From Xanthobacteraceae bacterium (GTDB taxonomy: Bacteria; Pseudomonadota; Alphaproteobacteria; Rhizobiales; Xanthobacteraceae), in NCBI GenBank assembly GCA_030037105.1, contig JASHRY010000229.1, positions 1 through 5,693 of the forward strand: 5,693 bases of DNA. Direction: 5' to 3'. Made by a program: the position numbers and the translations under genes. The notes under the pieces are model-generated. The model was given only the letters and a program-made list of their open reading frames with translations. It had not been told where the DNA came from and ran no database searches. Shown here in pieces: positions 1 to 4,861 of the stretch. How positions within the stretch are numbered: the stretch's first letter is position 1; each line of letters starts with the position of its first letter.

Positions 1-377
1 GCCGACGGATCGCAGGCGCCGAGACCGACGATCGCCGCCATGAGCAGAAGCTGCGACAACAGGAGCCAGCCGCGGCGCCGGCCAAAAGCCCGAGACAGCA
101 GCGGCACGTCGAGCGCGTCGATGAGCGGCGCCCACAGGAACTTCACCGTGTAGGGCGTGCCGACCAGCGCGAACAGGCCGATGGTGCCGAGATTGACTCC
201 GGATTCGCGCATCCAAACAAGCAGCGTCGAGCCGGACAAGGCGAGCGGCAGGCCCGAGGAGAAGCCGAGGAAGGCGACGATCAGCACGCGCCGTTTGAGG
301 TAAACGGTAAGCGTGTCCGCGAAGGAGGCGCGGGCGGGCGCGGCGGCGTCGGTCGTGTCGTCGGGCGTCGCAATCAT
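1..377 (-). CDS. ampG: AmpG-family muropeptide MFS permease, N-terminal part (cut by left edge)
   Basis: AmpG permeases are inner-membrane major facilitator proteins that import anhydromuropeptides released during cell-wall turnover. In many Gram-negatives they also feed the signal for AmpC beta-lactamase induction. The ATG at 377-375 opens a frame with no stop to the window edge, giving 125 codons of a family usually well over 400 residues. After a short polar N-terminus, residues about 30-56 form a first membrane segment containing FLGFSSGLPLALSGS, a typical AmpG TM1. Next comes KFLWAPLIDALDVP (79-92) and the basic loop GRRRGW (99-104), matching the conserved TM2-TM3 region of the family. 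A further hydrophobic segment begins at about 105. No good Shine-Dalgarno sequence lies next to this ATG, but no better in-frame start was seen. It lies 53 bp downstream of rmuC on the same strand, so co-transcription is possible. The family assignment is secure; the transported substrate is inferred from family membership. Confidence 0.88.
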   Translation of the reverse strand, partial: MIATPDDTTDAAAPARASFADTLTVYLKRRVLIVAFLGFSSGLPLALSGSTLLVWMRESGVNLGTIGLFALVGTPYTVKFLWAPLIDALDVPLLSRAFGRRRGWLLLSQLLLMAAIVGLGACDPS

Positions 378-430
378 GCATGAGCGCTCGGCGTGAACAT
401 ACCCTCTCGCGCAAGGTTAAGAGGATTAGG

Positions 431-1552
431 CTACTCCCCCGCCTCGAGCTTGGGCACCATCGGCGCGGGGATGGCATCGGCGCCGGCCTCGGCGTGGGCG
501 CCGACTTCGACCTGCCGGATGCGCTCGCCGTGCGCTTCGATCTTTTCGATCGAGATGATCGCTTGCCGGATATCCTCGTTCGCCTGATTGAAATGGGTTT
601 GCAGTTTGTGCACGCGCTCGCCGAGCAAGCCCACGTCCTTCACCAGCCGCCCGACCTCATCGCGAATCTGGTCGGCCGCCTCGCGCATGCGCGCGTCTTT
701 CTGGATTTGCCGCACCAGCGCGATCGCCAGCATGAGCAGCGACGGCGACACCAGAACCACGCCCGCGCGATAGGCCTTCTGCACCAGATCGTCGAAACCG
801 TCGCAAACTTCGGCGTAGATTGATTCCGAGGGCACGAACATCAACGCCAGCTCCTGCGTCTCGCCCGGGATCAGGTACTTCTCGGCGATGTCGCCGACGT
901 GCTTGCCGACATCGGTGCGCAGACGCAGCGCCGCTCCCTTGCGCTCGTCGTCCGACTTAGCCTCGCGAAAGGCGGTGACGCTTTCGAGCGGGAATTTGGC
1001 GTCGATCACCAACGGCCGCTTGTCGGGCATGAACACGCAGCAATCGGGCCGGGTGCGGTTCGACAGCGTATGTTGAAACGCATAGCTGCCCTTCGGCAGA
1101 CTGTCCGCGACGATCACCTCCATCCGCCATTGCCCGAAGGCGCCGCGCGATTGCTTGTTGGCGAGCACGCTCTGCAGCGAGGTTACCTGCGTCGCGAGTT
1201 CGGTGATGTTCTTCTGTGCGCTGTCGATGACCGCGAGGCGCTCGTTGAGCTTTTGCAGGTTCTCGGCGGTGTTCTGCTTGGTCTGTTCAAGTGAATCGCC
1301 GAGCCGATGCGAGACCGAATCGAGCCGCTCGTTGACCGCGTGCTGAAGCTGCGACTGACCCTTGGCCAGCAATCCGATCATCGCCTCAAGCCGCGCCGCC
1401 GCCTCGCTCTGCCGCTGCGCGAACGCGGCCATTTCGGCCGCGCGCCGGCCCGCCGGATTGCTGCCGCGCCAGAGCATAAGCGCGAGCGCGACGACCGCGC
1501 CGCATGCGACGATGATGGCCGCAATCGCGACGATCGACGGATTCTCGATCAT
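431..1552 (-). CDS. rmuC: RmuC-family DNA recombination protein
   Basis: The predicted 373-residue protein has the full RmuC architecture. Residues about 6-28 form one hydrophobic N-terminal segment (likely membrane anchor). Residues about 36-130 are a long Gln/Glu/Ala-rich predicted coiled coil, and the conserved RmuC domain spans about 130-340. Visible family signatures are RGAFGQ (136-141), RPDCCVF with PLVIDAKFPLES (168-191, with the D184-x-K186 pair of the PD-(D/E)xK-like nuclease fold), IPGETQELALMFVPSE (228-243) and VVLVSPSLLMLAIALVRQIQ (265-284). E. coli RmuC limits recombination at inverted repeats and is predicted to be a nuclease; the biochemical activity here is inferred. The position where many relatives have Glu (RGxWGE) is Gln141, perhaps a subfamily trait. 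The start at 1552 keeps the whole membrane segment. A LexA-type box lies 38 bp upstream, suggesting SOS control. The gene is divergent from def. The C-terminal 25 or so residues are Ala/Pro/Glu-rich and probably disordered. Confidence 0.93.
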   Translation of the reverse strand: MIENPSIVAIAAIIVACGAVVALALMLWRGSNPAGRRAAEMAAFAQRQSEAAARLEAMIGLLAKGQSQLQHAVNERLDSVSHRLGDSLEQTKQNTAENLQKLNERLAVIDSAQKNITELATQVTSLQSVLANKQSRGAFGQWRMEVIVADSLPKGSYAFQHTLSNRTRPDCCVFMPDKRPLVIDAKFPLESVTAFREAKSDDERKGAALRLRTDVGKHVGDIAEKYLIPGETQELALMFVPSESIYAEVCDGFDDLVQKAYRAGVVLVSPSLLMLAIALVRQIQKDARMREAADQIRDEVGRLVKDVGLLGERVHKLQTHFNQANEDIRQAIISIEKIEAHGERIRQVEVGAHAEAGADAIPAPMVPKLEAGE

Positions 1553-1590
1553 GGACCGCTTCTACAAGATTCGCCGCGATGCTGGCGTTA

Positions 1591-1605
1591 GAACGAACAG
1601 GGAAC
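1591..1605. promoter_or_regulatory. Putative LexA (SOS) box, GAAC-N7-GAAC
   Basis: The sequence GAAC-GAACAGG-GAAC is a perfect match to the direct-repeat LexA operator of alphaproteobacteria (GTTC-N7-GTTC read on the rmuC strand). It ends 38 bp upstream of the rmuC start and lies about 80 bp upstream of def. A candidate rmuC -10 element at 1606-1611 abuts it, so a bound repressor would cover the expected transcription start. RmuC acts in DNA recombination, which fits SOS control. Binding is inferred from the motif alone. Confidence 0.6.
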
Positions 1606-1635
1606 ATTGTTATCCAGGTTCGTCAGAGCACGCAA
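1606..1635 (-). promoter_or_regulatory. Candidate rmuC promoter
   Basis: On the minus strand a TTGCGT hexamer (1635-1630, -35-like) is followed after 18 bp by AACAAT (1611-1606, 4 of 6 to the sigma70 -10 consensus). Transcription would start within the GAAC-N7-GAAC box, which is where a LexA repressor would block it. The hexamers are weak matches, as is common in high-GC alphaproteobacteria, so this is tentative. Confidence 0.3.
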
Positions 1636-1648
1636 CGGATCGCGCGCA

Positions 1649-1676
1649 TTGACCGCGCTTTATGCACCGCTTACAT
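1649..1676 (+). promoter_or_regulatory. Weak candidate promoter for def-fmt-truA
   Basis: TTGACC (1649-1654) is a good -35 hexamer. The only hexamer at suitable spacing is TTACAT (1671-1676, 16-bp spacer), a poor -10 with 3 of 6 matches. Transcription from it would start at about 1683, essentially at the def start codon. Because no Shine-Dalgarno sequence precedes def, a leaderless mRNA is possible. This is a low-confidence call from motif inspection only. Confidence 0.25.
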
Positions 1677-1683
1677 CGCCGCC

Positions 1684-2223
1684 ATGGCTGTGCGTGAGAT
1701 CGTCAAGCTCCCCGACAAGCGGCTGCGGCTCGTCTCCGAGCCGATCAAGCGCATCGACGCCGGTATCCGCAAGCTGGTCGATGACCTGTTCGAGACCATG
1801 TATGCCGCGCCCGGCATTGGGCTCGCGGCAATTCAGATCGGCGTCGCCAAGCGCGTCTTCACCGCGGACCTGTCGAAAAAAGAGGAGGAGAACGACCACA
1901 AGCCATACGTGTTCATCAATCCGGAAATTATCTGGAAGTCGAAGGAGACGGCGACCCGCCAGGAGGGCTGCCTCTCGATTCCCGACTTTTACGAGGACGT
2001 CGAGCGGCCGAGCGAGGTCAGGGTCAAATATCTCGACCTCGACGGCAAGGCGCGGGAGATCGAAGCGAAGGGCCTCTTCGCCACCTGCCTCCAGCACGAG
2101 ATCGACCATATCAACGGCGTGCTCTTCATCGACCATATCTCCAAGCTCAAGCGCGACCGCCTCGTCAAGAAGGTCACCAAGGCAGCCAAGTCAGCGAAGA
2201 CGGCGAAAAAAGTGGAGGCGTGA
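1684..2223 (+). CDS. def: Peptide deformylase
   Basis: Peptide deformylase is a cytosolic metalloenzyme that removes the N-formyl group from the initiator methionine of new proteins. The 179-residue product shows all three family motifs: GIGLAAIQ (44-51), EGCLS (94-98, with metal ligand Cys96) and HEIDH (138-142, with metal ligands His138 and His142 and catalytic Glu139). The length is normal for a bacterial Def. The C-terminal 20 residues form a Lys/Ala-rich tail. The ATG at 1684 was chosen because the protein then begins MAVREIVKLPDKRL, a usual alphaproteobacterial N-terminus. An in-frame ATG at 1579 would add 35 unrelated residues and run through the divergent promoter region. No Shine-Dalgarno sequence is visible before 1684. 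The stop codon is directly followed by the fmt start, so the two are surely co-transcribed and probably translationally coupled. Fmt makes the formyl-Met-tRNA whose product Def later deformylates. Confidence 0.97.
   Translation: MAVREIVKLPDKRLRLVSEPIKRIDAGIRKLVDDLFETMYAAPGIGLAAIQIGVAKRVFTADLSKKEEENDHKPYVFINPEIIWKSKETATRQEGCLSIPDFYEDVERPSEVRVKYLDLDGKAREIEAKGLFATCLQHEIDHINGVLFIDHISKLKRDRLVKKVTKAAKSAKTAKKVEA
2214..2218 (+). promoter_or_regulatory. Shine-Dalgarno site fixing the TTG start of fmt
   Basis: GGAGG inside the last codons of def lies 5 nt before the TTG at 2224. It supports this rare start codon over the next in-frame ATG at 2245, which would remove the first beta strand of the formyltransferase fold. 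Confidence 0.75.
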
Positions 2224-3147
2224 TTGGCGCTCCGCCTCGTCTTCATGGGAACGGCGGATTTTGCCGTGCCCAGTCTGGTCGAGATCGTCGGCAGCGGCCA
2301 TGAGATCAAGGCAGTCTACACCCGCGCGCCGCAACCGGCCGGGCGCGGACTAGTGCTGAGGCCAAGCCCGATCGCGCACGAGGCCGAGCGATTCGGGCTC
2401 CCGATCTTCACGCCTAAAACGCTCAAGGGGTCTGACGTCGCGGCGGCAATGCGCGTCCATGGCGCCGATGCCGCGGTGGTTGTCGCCTACGGCCTGATCT
2501 TGCCGAAGCCGATCCTGGAAGCGTTTCCGCTCGGCTCCTTCAACCTCCACGCCTCGCTGCTGCCGCGCTGGCGCGGCGCCGCGCCGATCCAGCGCGCCAT
2601 CATGGCCGGCGACCGCGAGACCGGCGTGACGGTGATGAAGATGGAAGAAGGACTCGATACCGGCCCGATCGCGATGGCGGAGCGCATGTTGATTCCGTCC
2701 GACGCCACGGCCGGTGACCTGCACGATGGGCTGGCGCGCCTCGGCGCCGATTTGATGGTGCGGGCGCTGGCTGCGCTCGAAAAAGCGGCGCTCACATTGA
2801 CGCCGCAAGCCGAAGCGGGCGCGACCTACGCCGACAAGATCGACAAGGGCGAGACGCGCATCGACTGGGCGAAGCCGTGGCAGCAAGTCCATGACCATTG
2901 CCGTGGGTTGTCGCCGTTTCCCGGCGCATGGTGCGAGCTTGCCGGCATCGGCCGCGTCAAAGTCCTGCGCACGACGAAGGGCATCGGGCAGGGACCGCCG
3001 GGCCGCGTGCTCGATGACAGGCTGACGATCGCCTGCGGCACAGGCGCGGTGCGGCTTGTCGAGTTGCAGCGCGCCGGCCGGCAGCCGATGTCGGCCGAGG
3101 AGTTCTTACGCGGGATGCCGGTCGCGCGCGCAAGCGTGCTGAGCTGA
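2224..3147 (+). CDS. fmt: Methionyl-tRNA formyltransferase
   Basis: Fmt transfers a formyl group from 10-formyltetrahydrofolate to the amino group of Met-tRNAi, producing the initiator used by bacterial ribosomes. The 307-residue product has the usual length. The N-terminal hydrolase-like domain starts with [16 protein letters not shown]. It carries AYGLILP (88-94), the catalytic triad Asn107 and His109 (in FNLHA) and Asp145 (in EGLDTGP), and the family signature [13 protein letters not shown] (111-123). From about residue 205 a C-terminal OB-like tRNA-binding domain follows, with [12 protein letters not shown] at the junction. Translation starts at TTG, directly after the def TGA, with GGAGG 5 nt upstream; the weak start codon may set a low level coupled to def. 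truA follows after 30 bp. No residue that I would expect for activity is missing. Confidence 0.97.
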   Translation: MALRLVFMGTADFAVPSLVEIVGSGHEIKAVYTRAPQPAGRGLVLRPSPIAHEAERFGLPIFTPKTLKGSDVAAAMRVHGADAAVVVAYGLILPKPILEAFPLGSFNLHASLLPRWRGAAPIQRAIMAGDRETGVTVMKMEEGLDTGPIAMAERMLIPSDATAGDLHDGLARLGADLMVRALAALEKAALTLTPQAEAGATYADKIDKGETRIDWAKPWQQVHDHCRGLSPFPGAWCELAGIGRVKVLRTTKGIGQGPPGRVLDDRLTIACGTGAVRLVELQRAGRQPMSAEEFLRGMPVARASVLS

Positions 3148-3162
3148 CGCGGCCGACCCGGC

Positions 3163-3168
3163 GAGGTG
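3163..3168 (+). promoter_or_regulatory. Shine-Dalgarno site for truA
   Basis: GAGGTG lies 9 nt before the ATG at 3178. It favours that start over the in-frame GTG at 3166, which overlaps this same motif and has no ribosome-binding site of its own. Confidence 0.6.
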
Positions 3169-3177
3169 AATGCGCTC

Positions 3178-3915
3178 ATGCCCCGCTACAAGCTCACCAT
3201 CGAATATGACGGCACGCCCTATGTCGGCTGGCAGGCGCAGGACAACGGCCCCTCGGTGCAGGGCGTCCTTACCGCGGCGATTGCCGCCTTCAGCGGCGAG
3301 CGGCCGGCGCTTGCCGGCGCCGGCCGCACCGACGCCGGCGTGCACGCCCTCGGCCAAGTCGCCCATGTCGACCTCGTCCGGGATTGGGACGGCAATACGG
3401 TGCGCGACGCGCTCAACGCGCATCTGCGCCCACATCCCATCGCCGTGCTTGCAGCGGAACGCGTCGCGCCGGACTTCGACGCGCGCTTCTCGGCGACCAA
3501 GCGGCATTATCTCTATCGCATCAGCAACCGCCGCGCCGACCTCGCGCTCGAGCAGAACCGCGTTTGGCGCGTGTCGCGTCCGCTCGACGACGAAGCCATG
3601 CACCGGGGCGCGCAAAATCTCGTCGGCCGCCACGACTTCACCACCTTCCGCGCCGCTGAGTGCCAAGCAAAATCGCCGGTAAAGACTCTCAACCGTCTCG
3701 ACGTCGCGCGCCAGGGCGAAGAGGTGCACATCACCGCGTCGGCGCGCTCGTTCCTGCAGCATCAGGTGCGCTCGATGGTCGGCTCGCTGGTGCATGTGGG
3801 CGAGGGCAAATGGAGCGCCGACGATCTTGCCGCCGCGCTCGCCGCCCGCGACCGCACACGGTGCGGCCAGGTCGCTCCGCCGCAGGGGCTCTATCTCGCG
3901 CGGGTGGAATATTGA
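3178..3915 (+). CDS. truA: tRNA pseudouridine synthase A (positions 38-40)
   Basis: TruA converts uridines at positions 38, 39 and 40 of the tRNA anticodon arm to pseudouridine. The 245-residue product has the usual length and begins [19 protein letters not shown], the standard N-terminus of the family. The catalytic motif GRTDAGVHA spans 49-57, with the nucleophile Asp52. Further conserved blocks are [16 protein letters not shown] (100-115, with Tyr111) and [14 protein letters not shown] (191-204) in the C-terminal half. It follows fmt by 30 bp on the same strand and is presumably the last gene of a def-fmt-truA transcript. No hairpin-plus-T-run terminator is obvious in the 87 bp that follow. 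Confidence 0.97.
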   Translation: MPRYKLTIEYDGTPYVGWQAQDNGPSVQGVLTAAIAAFSGERPALAGAGRTDAGVHALGQVAHVDLVRDWDGNTVRDALNAHLRPHPIAVLAAERVAPDFDARFSATKRHYLYRISNRRADLALEQNRVWRVSRPLDDEAMHRGAQNLVGRHDFTTFRAAECQAKSPVKTLNRLDVARQGEEVHITASARSFLQHQVRSMVGSLVHVGEGKWSADDLAAALAARDRTRCGQVAPPQGLYLARVEY

Positions 3916-3942
3916 GCTTTCGCCGTCGGGTAGGGTCTCAAT

Positions 3943-3972
3943 TTGAATTTTTGCCGGTACTTGGTGTATGCT
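3943..3972 (+). promoter_or_regulatory. Candidate promoter of the toxin-antitoxin operon
   Basis: In a locally AT-rich patch, TTGAAT (3943-3948) is followed after 18 bp by TATGCT (3967-3972, 4 of 6 to the -10 consensus). The next gene starts at 4003. The -10 lies partly inside the left arm of the inverted repeat at 3964-3984, as expected for an autorepressed promoter. An alternative pairing is TTGCCG (3951-3956) with TATTGT (3972-3977), but its 15-bp spacer is short. Confidence 0.4.
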
Positions 3973-3984
3973 ATTGTCATACAC
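3964..3984. promoter_or_regulatory. Inverted repeat, probable antitoxin operator
   Basis: GTGTATG (3964-3970) and CATACAC (3978-3984) form a perfect 7-bp inverted repeat around a 7-nt spacer, ending 18 bp before the antitoxin start. Ribbon-helix-helix antitoxins, including those partnered with GNAT toxins, commonly repress their own operon by binding short palindromes that overlap the promoter. There is no T-run after it, so it is not a terminator for truA. The operator role is inferred from position and family behaviour. Confidence 0.55.
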
Positions 3985-4002
3985 TTACGATTGGGTGATG
4001 CA

Positions 4003-4266
4003 ATGACCGCTTTGGTGCTGAGTGTGCGTGTGAGCGAGGAGGAACGCGCCCTTCTGGAGGCCGCGTCTGAACTGGCGCGCACAAGCCTGAGCGAATTCAT
4101 CCGGCGCAAAGCCGTCGACGCGGCCGAGGAGGATGTTCTCGAACGGCGGCTTGTCACCATCCCGGCCAGGGACTGGAAAAAGTTCGAGGCCTGGGCGACC
4201 CATCCCGCCGAGGAGATCAAGGGCCTCAAGGACCTCGCCGACAAGGCACCGACGTGGCGGACGTAA
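4003..4266 (+). CDS. DUF1778 (TacA-like) ribbon-helix-helix antitoxin
   Basis: The 87-residue protein has the DUF1778 pattern. An N-terminal beta strand (LVLSVRVSEEERALLEAAS, about 4-22) leads into two helices ending in SLSEFIRRKAVDAAEE (about 30-45), forming a ribbon-helix-helix DNA-binding domain. The acidic/aromatic C-terminal tail (about 50-87, with IPARDWKKFEAW and LKDLADKAPTW) is the part that in TacA-type antitoxins wraps around and neutralises the toxin. The ATG at 4003 is preferred over an in-frame TTG at 3943, because the 20 extra residues would be encoded across the promoter and inverted repeat. The gene overlaps the downstream GNAT toxin by 13 nt, the usual antitoxin-first arrangement. 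The reading frame is fully intact, unlike that of its partner. It probably represses its own promoter through the repeat at 3964-3984. Confidence 0.88.
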   Translation: MTALVLSVRVSEEERALLEAASELARTSLSEFIRRKAVDAAEEDVLERRLVTIPARDWKKFEAWATHPAEEIKGLKDLADKAPTWRT

Positions 4267-4765
4267 CTCCGCCACGGCCGCTGGCCGAAACCGATGATCG
4301 AGAGCGGTTTGACTGCGGCCGAGACTCACTGAATCATTGGTTTCGACGACACGCGTGGAGCAATCATGTTGCCGGCATCTCGCGTACCAACGTCATCTGC
4401 GACGCCGCCTCGACGGAGATTATCGGCTACGTGACCTTGAGCGCGGCGCAGATCGAGCGCCCTTTCCTGCCGAAGCCGCACCAGCGCGACAAGCCTGATC
4501 CCGTGCCGGTGACGTTGCTCGGCCAGCTTGCGGTCCACAAGGATCATCAAGGCCGCGGCCGCGCTCGCTCCTTCTCTTTGCTCTGCGCGCGGCGCTGCGA
4601 GCCTCCCACGAGATCGGAAGCTTCGGTGTCATCACGCACCCGCTCGATGAGCGAGCACGGGCATTCTATCGCCGCTGGGGCTTCCAGGACCTGCCCTTCG
4701 ATCCGCGCCGCGCCATGATCGTGCGCATGGTCGATCTGGAACGAAGCGGCTTCGAGCAACGATGA
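4254..4765 (+). pseudogene. GNAT-family (TacT-like) acetyltransferase toxin, frameshifted
   Basis: TacT, AtaT and related GNAT toxins use acetyl-CoA to acetylate the amino group of aminoacyl-tRNAs and so stop translation. Reading from GTG 4254 (AAGG at 4243-4246, 7 nt upstream) gives typical family sequence: FDCGRDSLNHWF, the strand TEIIGYVTLSAAQIERPF, DPVPVTLLGQLAVHKDHQGRG, and the start of the acetyl-CoA-binding motif A. After about 4560 this frame becomes Ser/Arg-rich nonsense and ends at 4718. The -1 frame takes over, encoding LLLFALRAALRASHEIG, then FGVITHPLDERARAFYRRWGF and DPRRAMIVRMVDLE, and stops at 4765. Tyr encoded at 4667-4669 matches the catalytic tyrosine region of TacT. One missing base (or a two-base insertion) between about 4560 and 4571 explains the split. 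No slippery heptamer was seen, so mutation or a sequencing error in the GC-rich run is likelier than programmed frameshifting. As written, the toxin lacks its catalytic half and should be inactive. Confidence 0.85.
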
Positions 4766-4861
4766 GTATTGTCTCTTCCATGGCGCGCTTTCCTCATCGC
4801 CAATGCCAGAATATCGCAATTATCGATTCGGCGTTCCTCCTCGTTCGACGCTGGAATAACG
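4766..4861. other. Convergent intergenic spacer without recognisable features
   Basis: These 96 bp separate the toxin remnant from the dapE stop on the opposite strand. A bidirectional terminator would be expected here, but I found no GC-rich stem followed by a T-run on either strand. The 10-bp palindrome ATAACGTTAT (4856-4865) overlaps the dapE stop but has no loop or T-tract. Confidence 0.5.

Noticed and set aside
382..389. GAGCGCTC palindrome just upstream of ampG
   Set aside because: It is short and GC-rich, expected by chance in this composition, with no second copy seen nearby.
1579..1683. 35-residue N-terminal extension of peptide deformylase
   Set aside because: The extra residues match nothing in the family and would be encoded across the rmuC/def promoter region, including the SOS-type box.
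2350..2898. 182-codon minus-strand frame opposite fmt, and similar antisense frames opposite def (1660-2136)
   Set aside because: Both are Arg/His/Asp-rich shadow frames with no family features, lying entirely within intact conserved genes.
3106..3984. 292-codon open frame on the minus strand opposite truA
   Set aside because: It is antisense to a complete, motif-bearing truA. Its sequence has no recognisable domain, and long antisense frames are common in GC-rich coding DNA.
4560..4580. Programmed -1 ribosomal frameshift in the GNAT toxin
   Set aside because: No X-XXY-YYZ slippery heptamer in the correct phase and no clear downstream stimulatory hairpin were seen, and TacT-like toxins are normally one continuous frame.
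3917..4796. Possible target-site duplication flanking the toxin-antitoxin module (GCTTTC near 3917 and again near 4784)
   Set aside because: The match is only six bases with imperfect extension, well within chance for this composition.
4547..4819. 90-codon minus-strand frame opposite the end of the toxin remnant
   Set aside because: It is antisense to the recognisable GNAT C-terminal half, with no motif and no ribosome-binding site of note.
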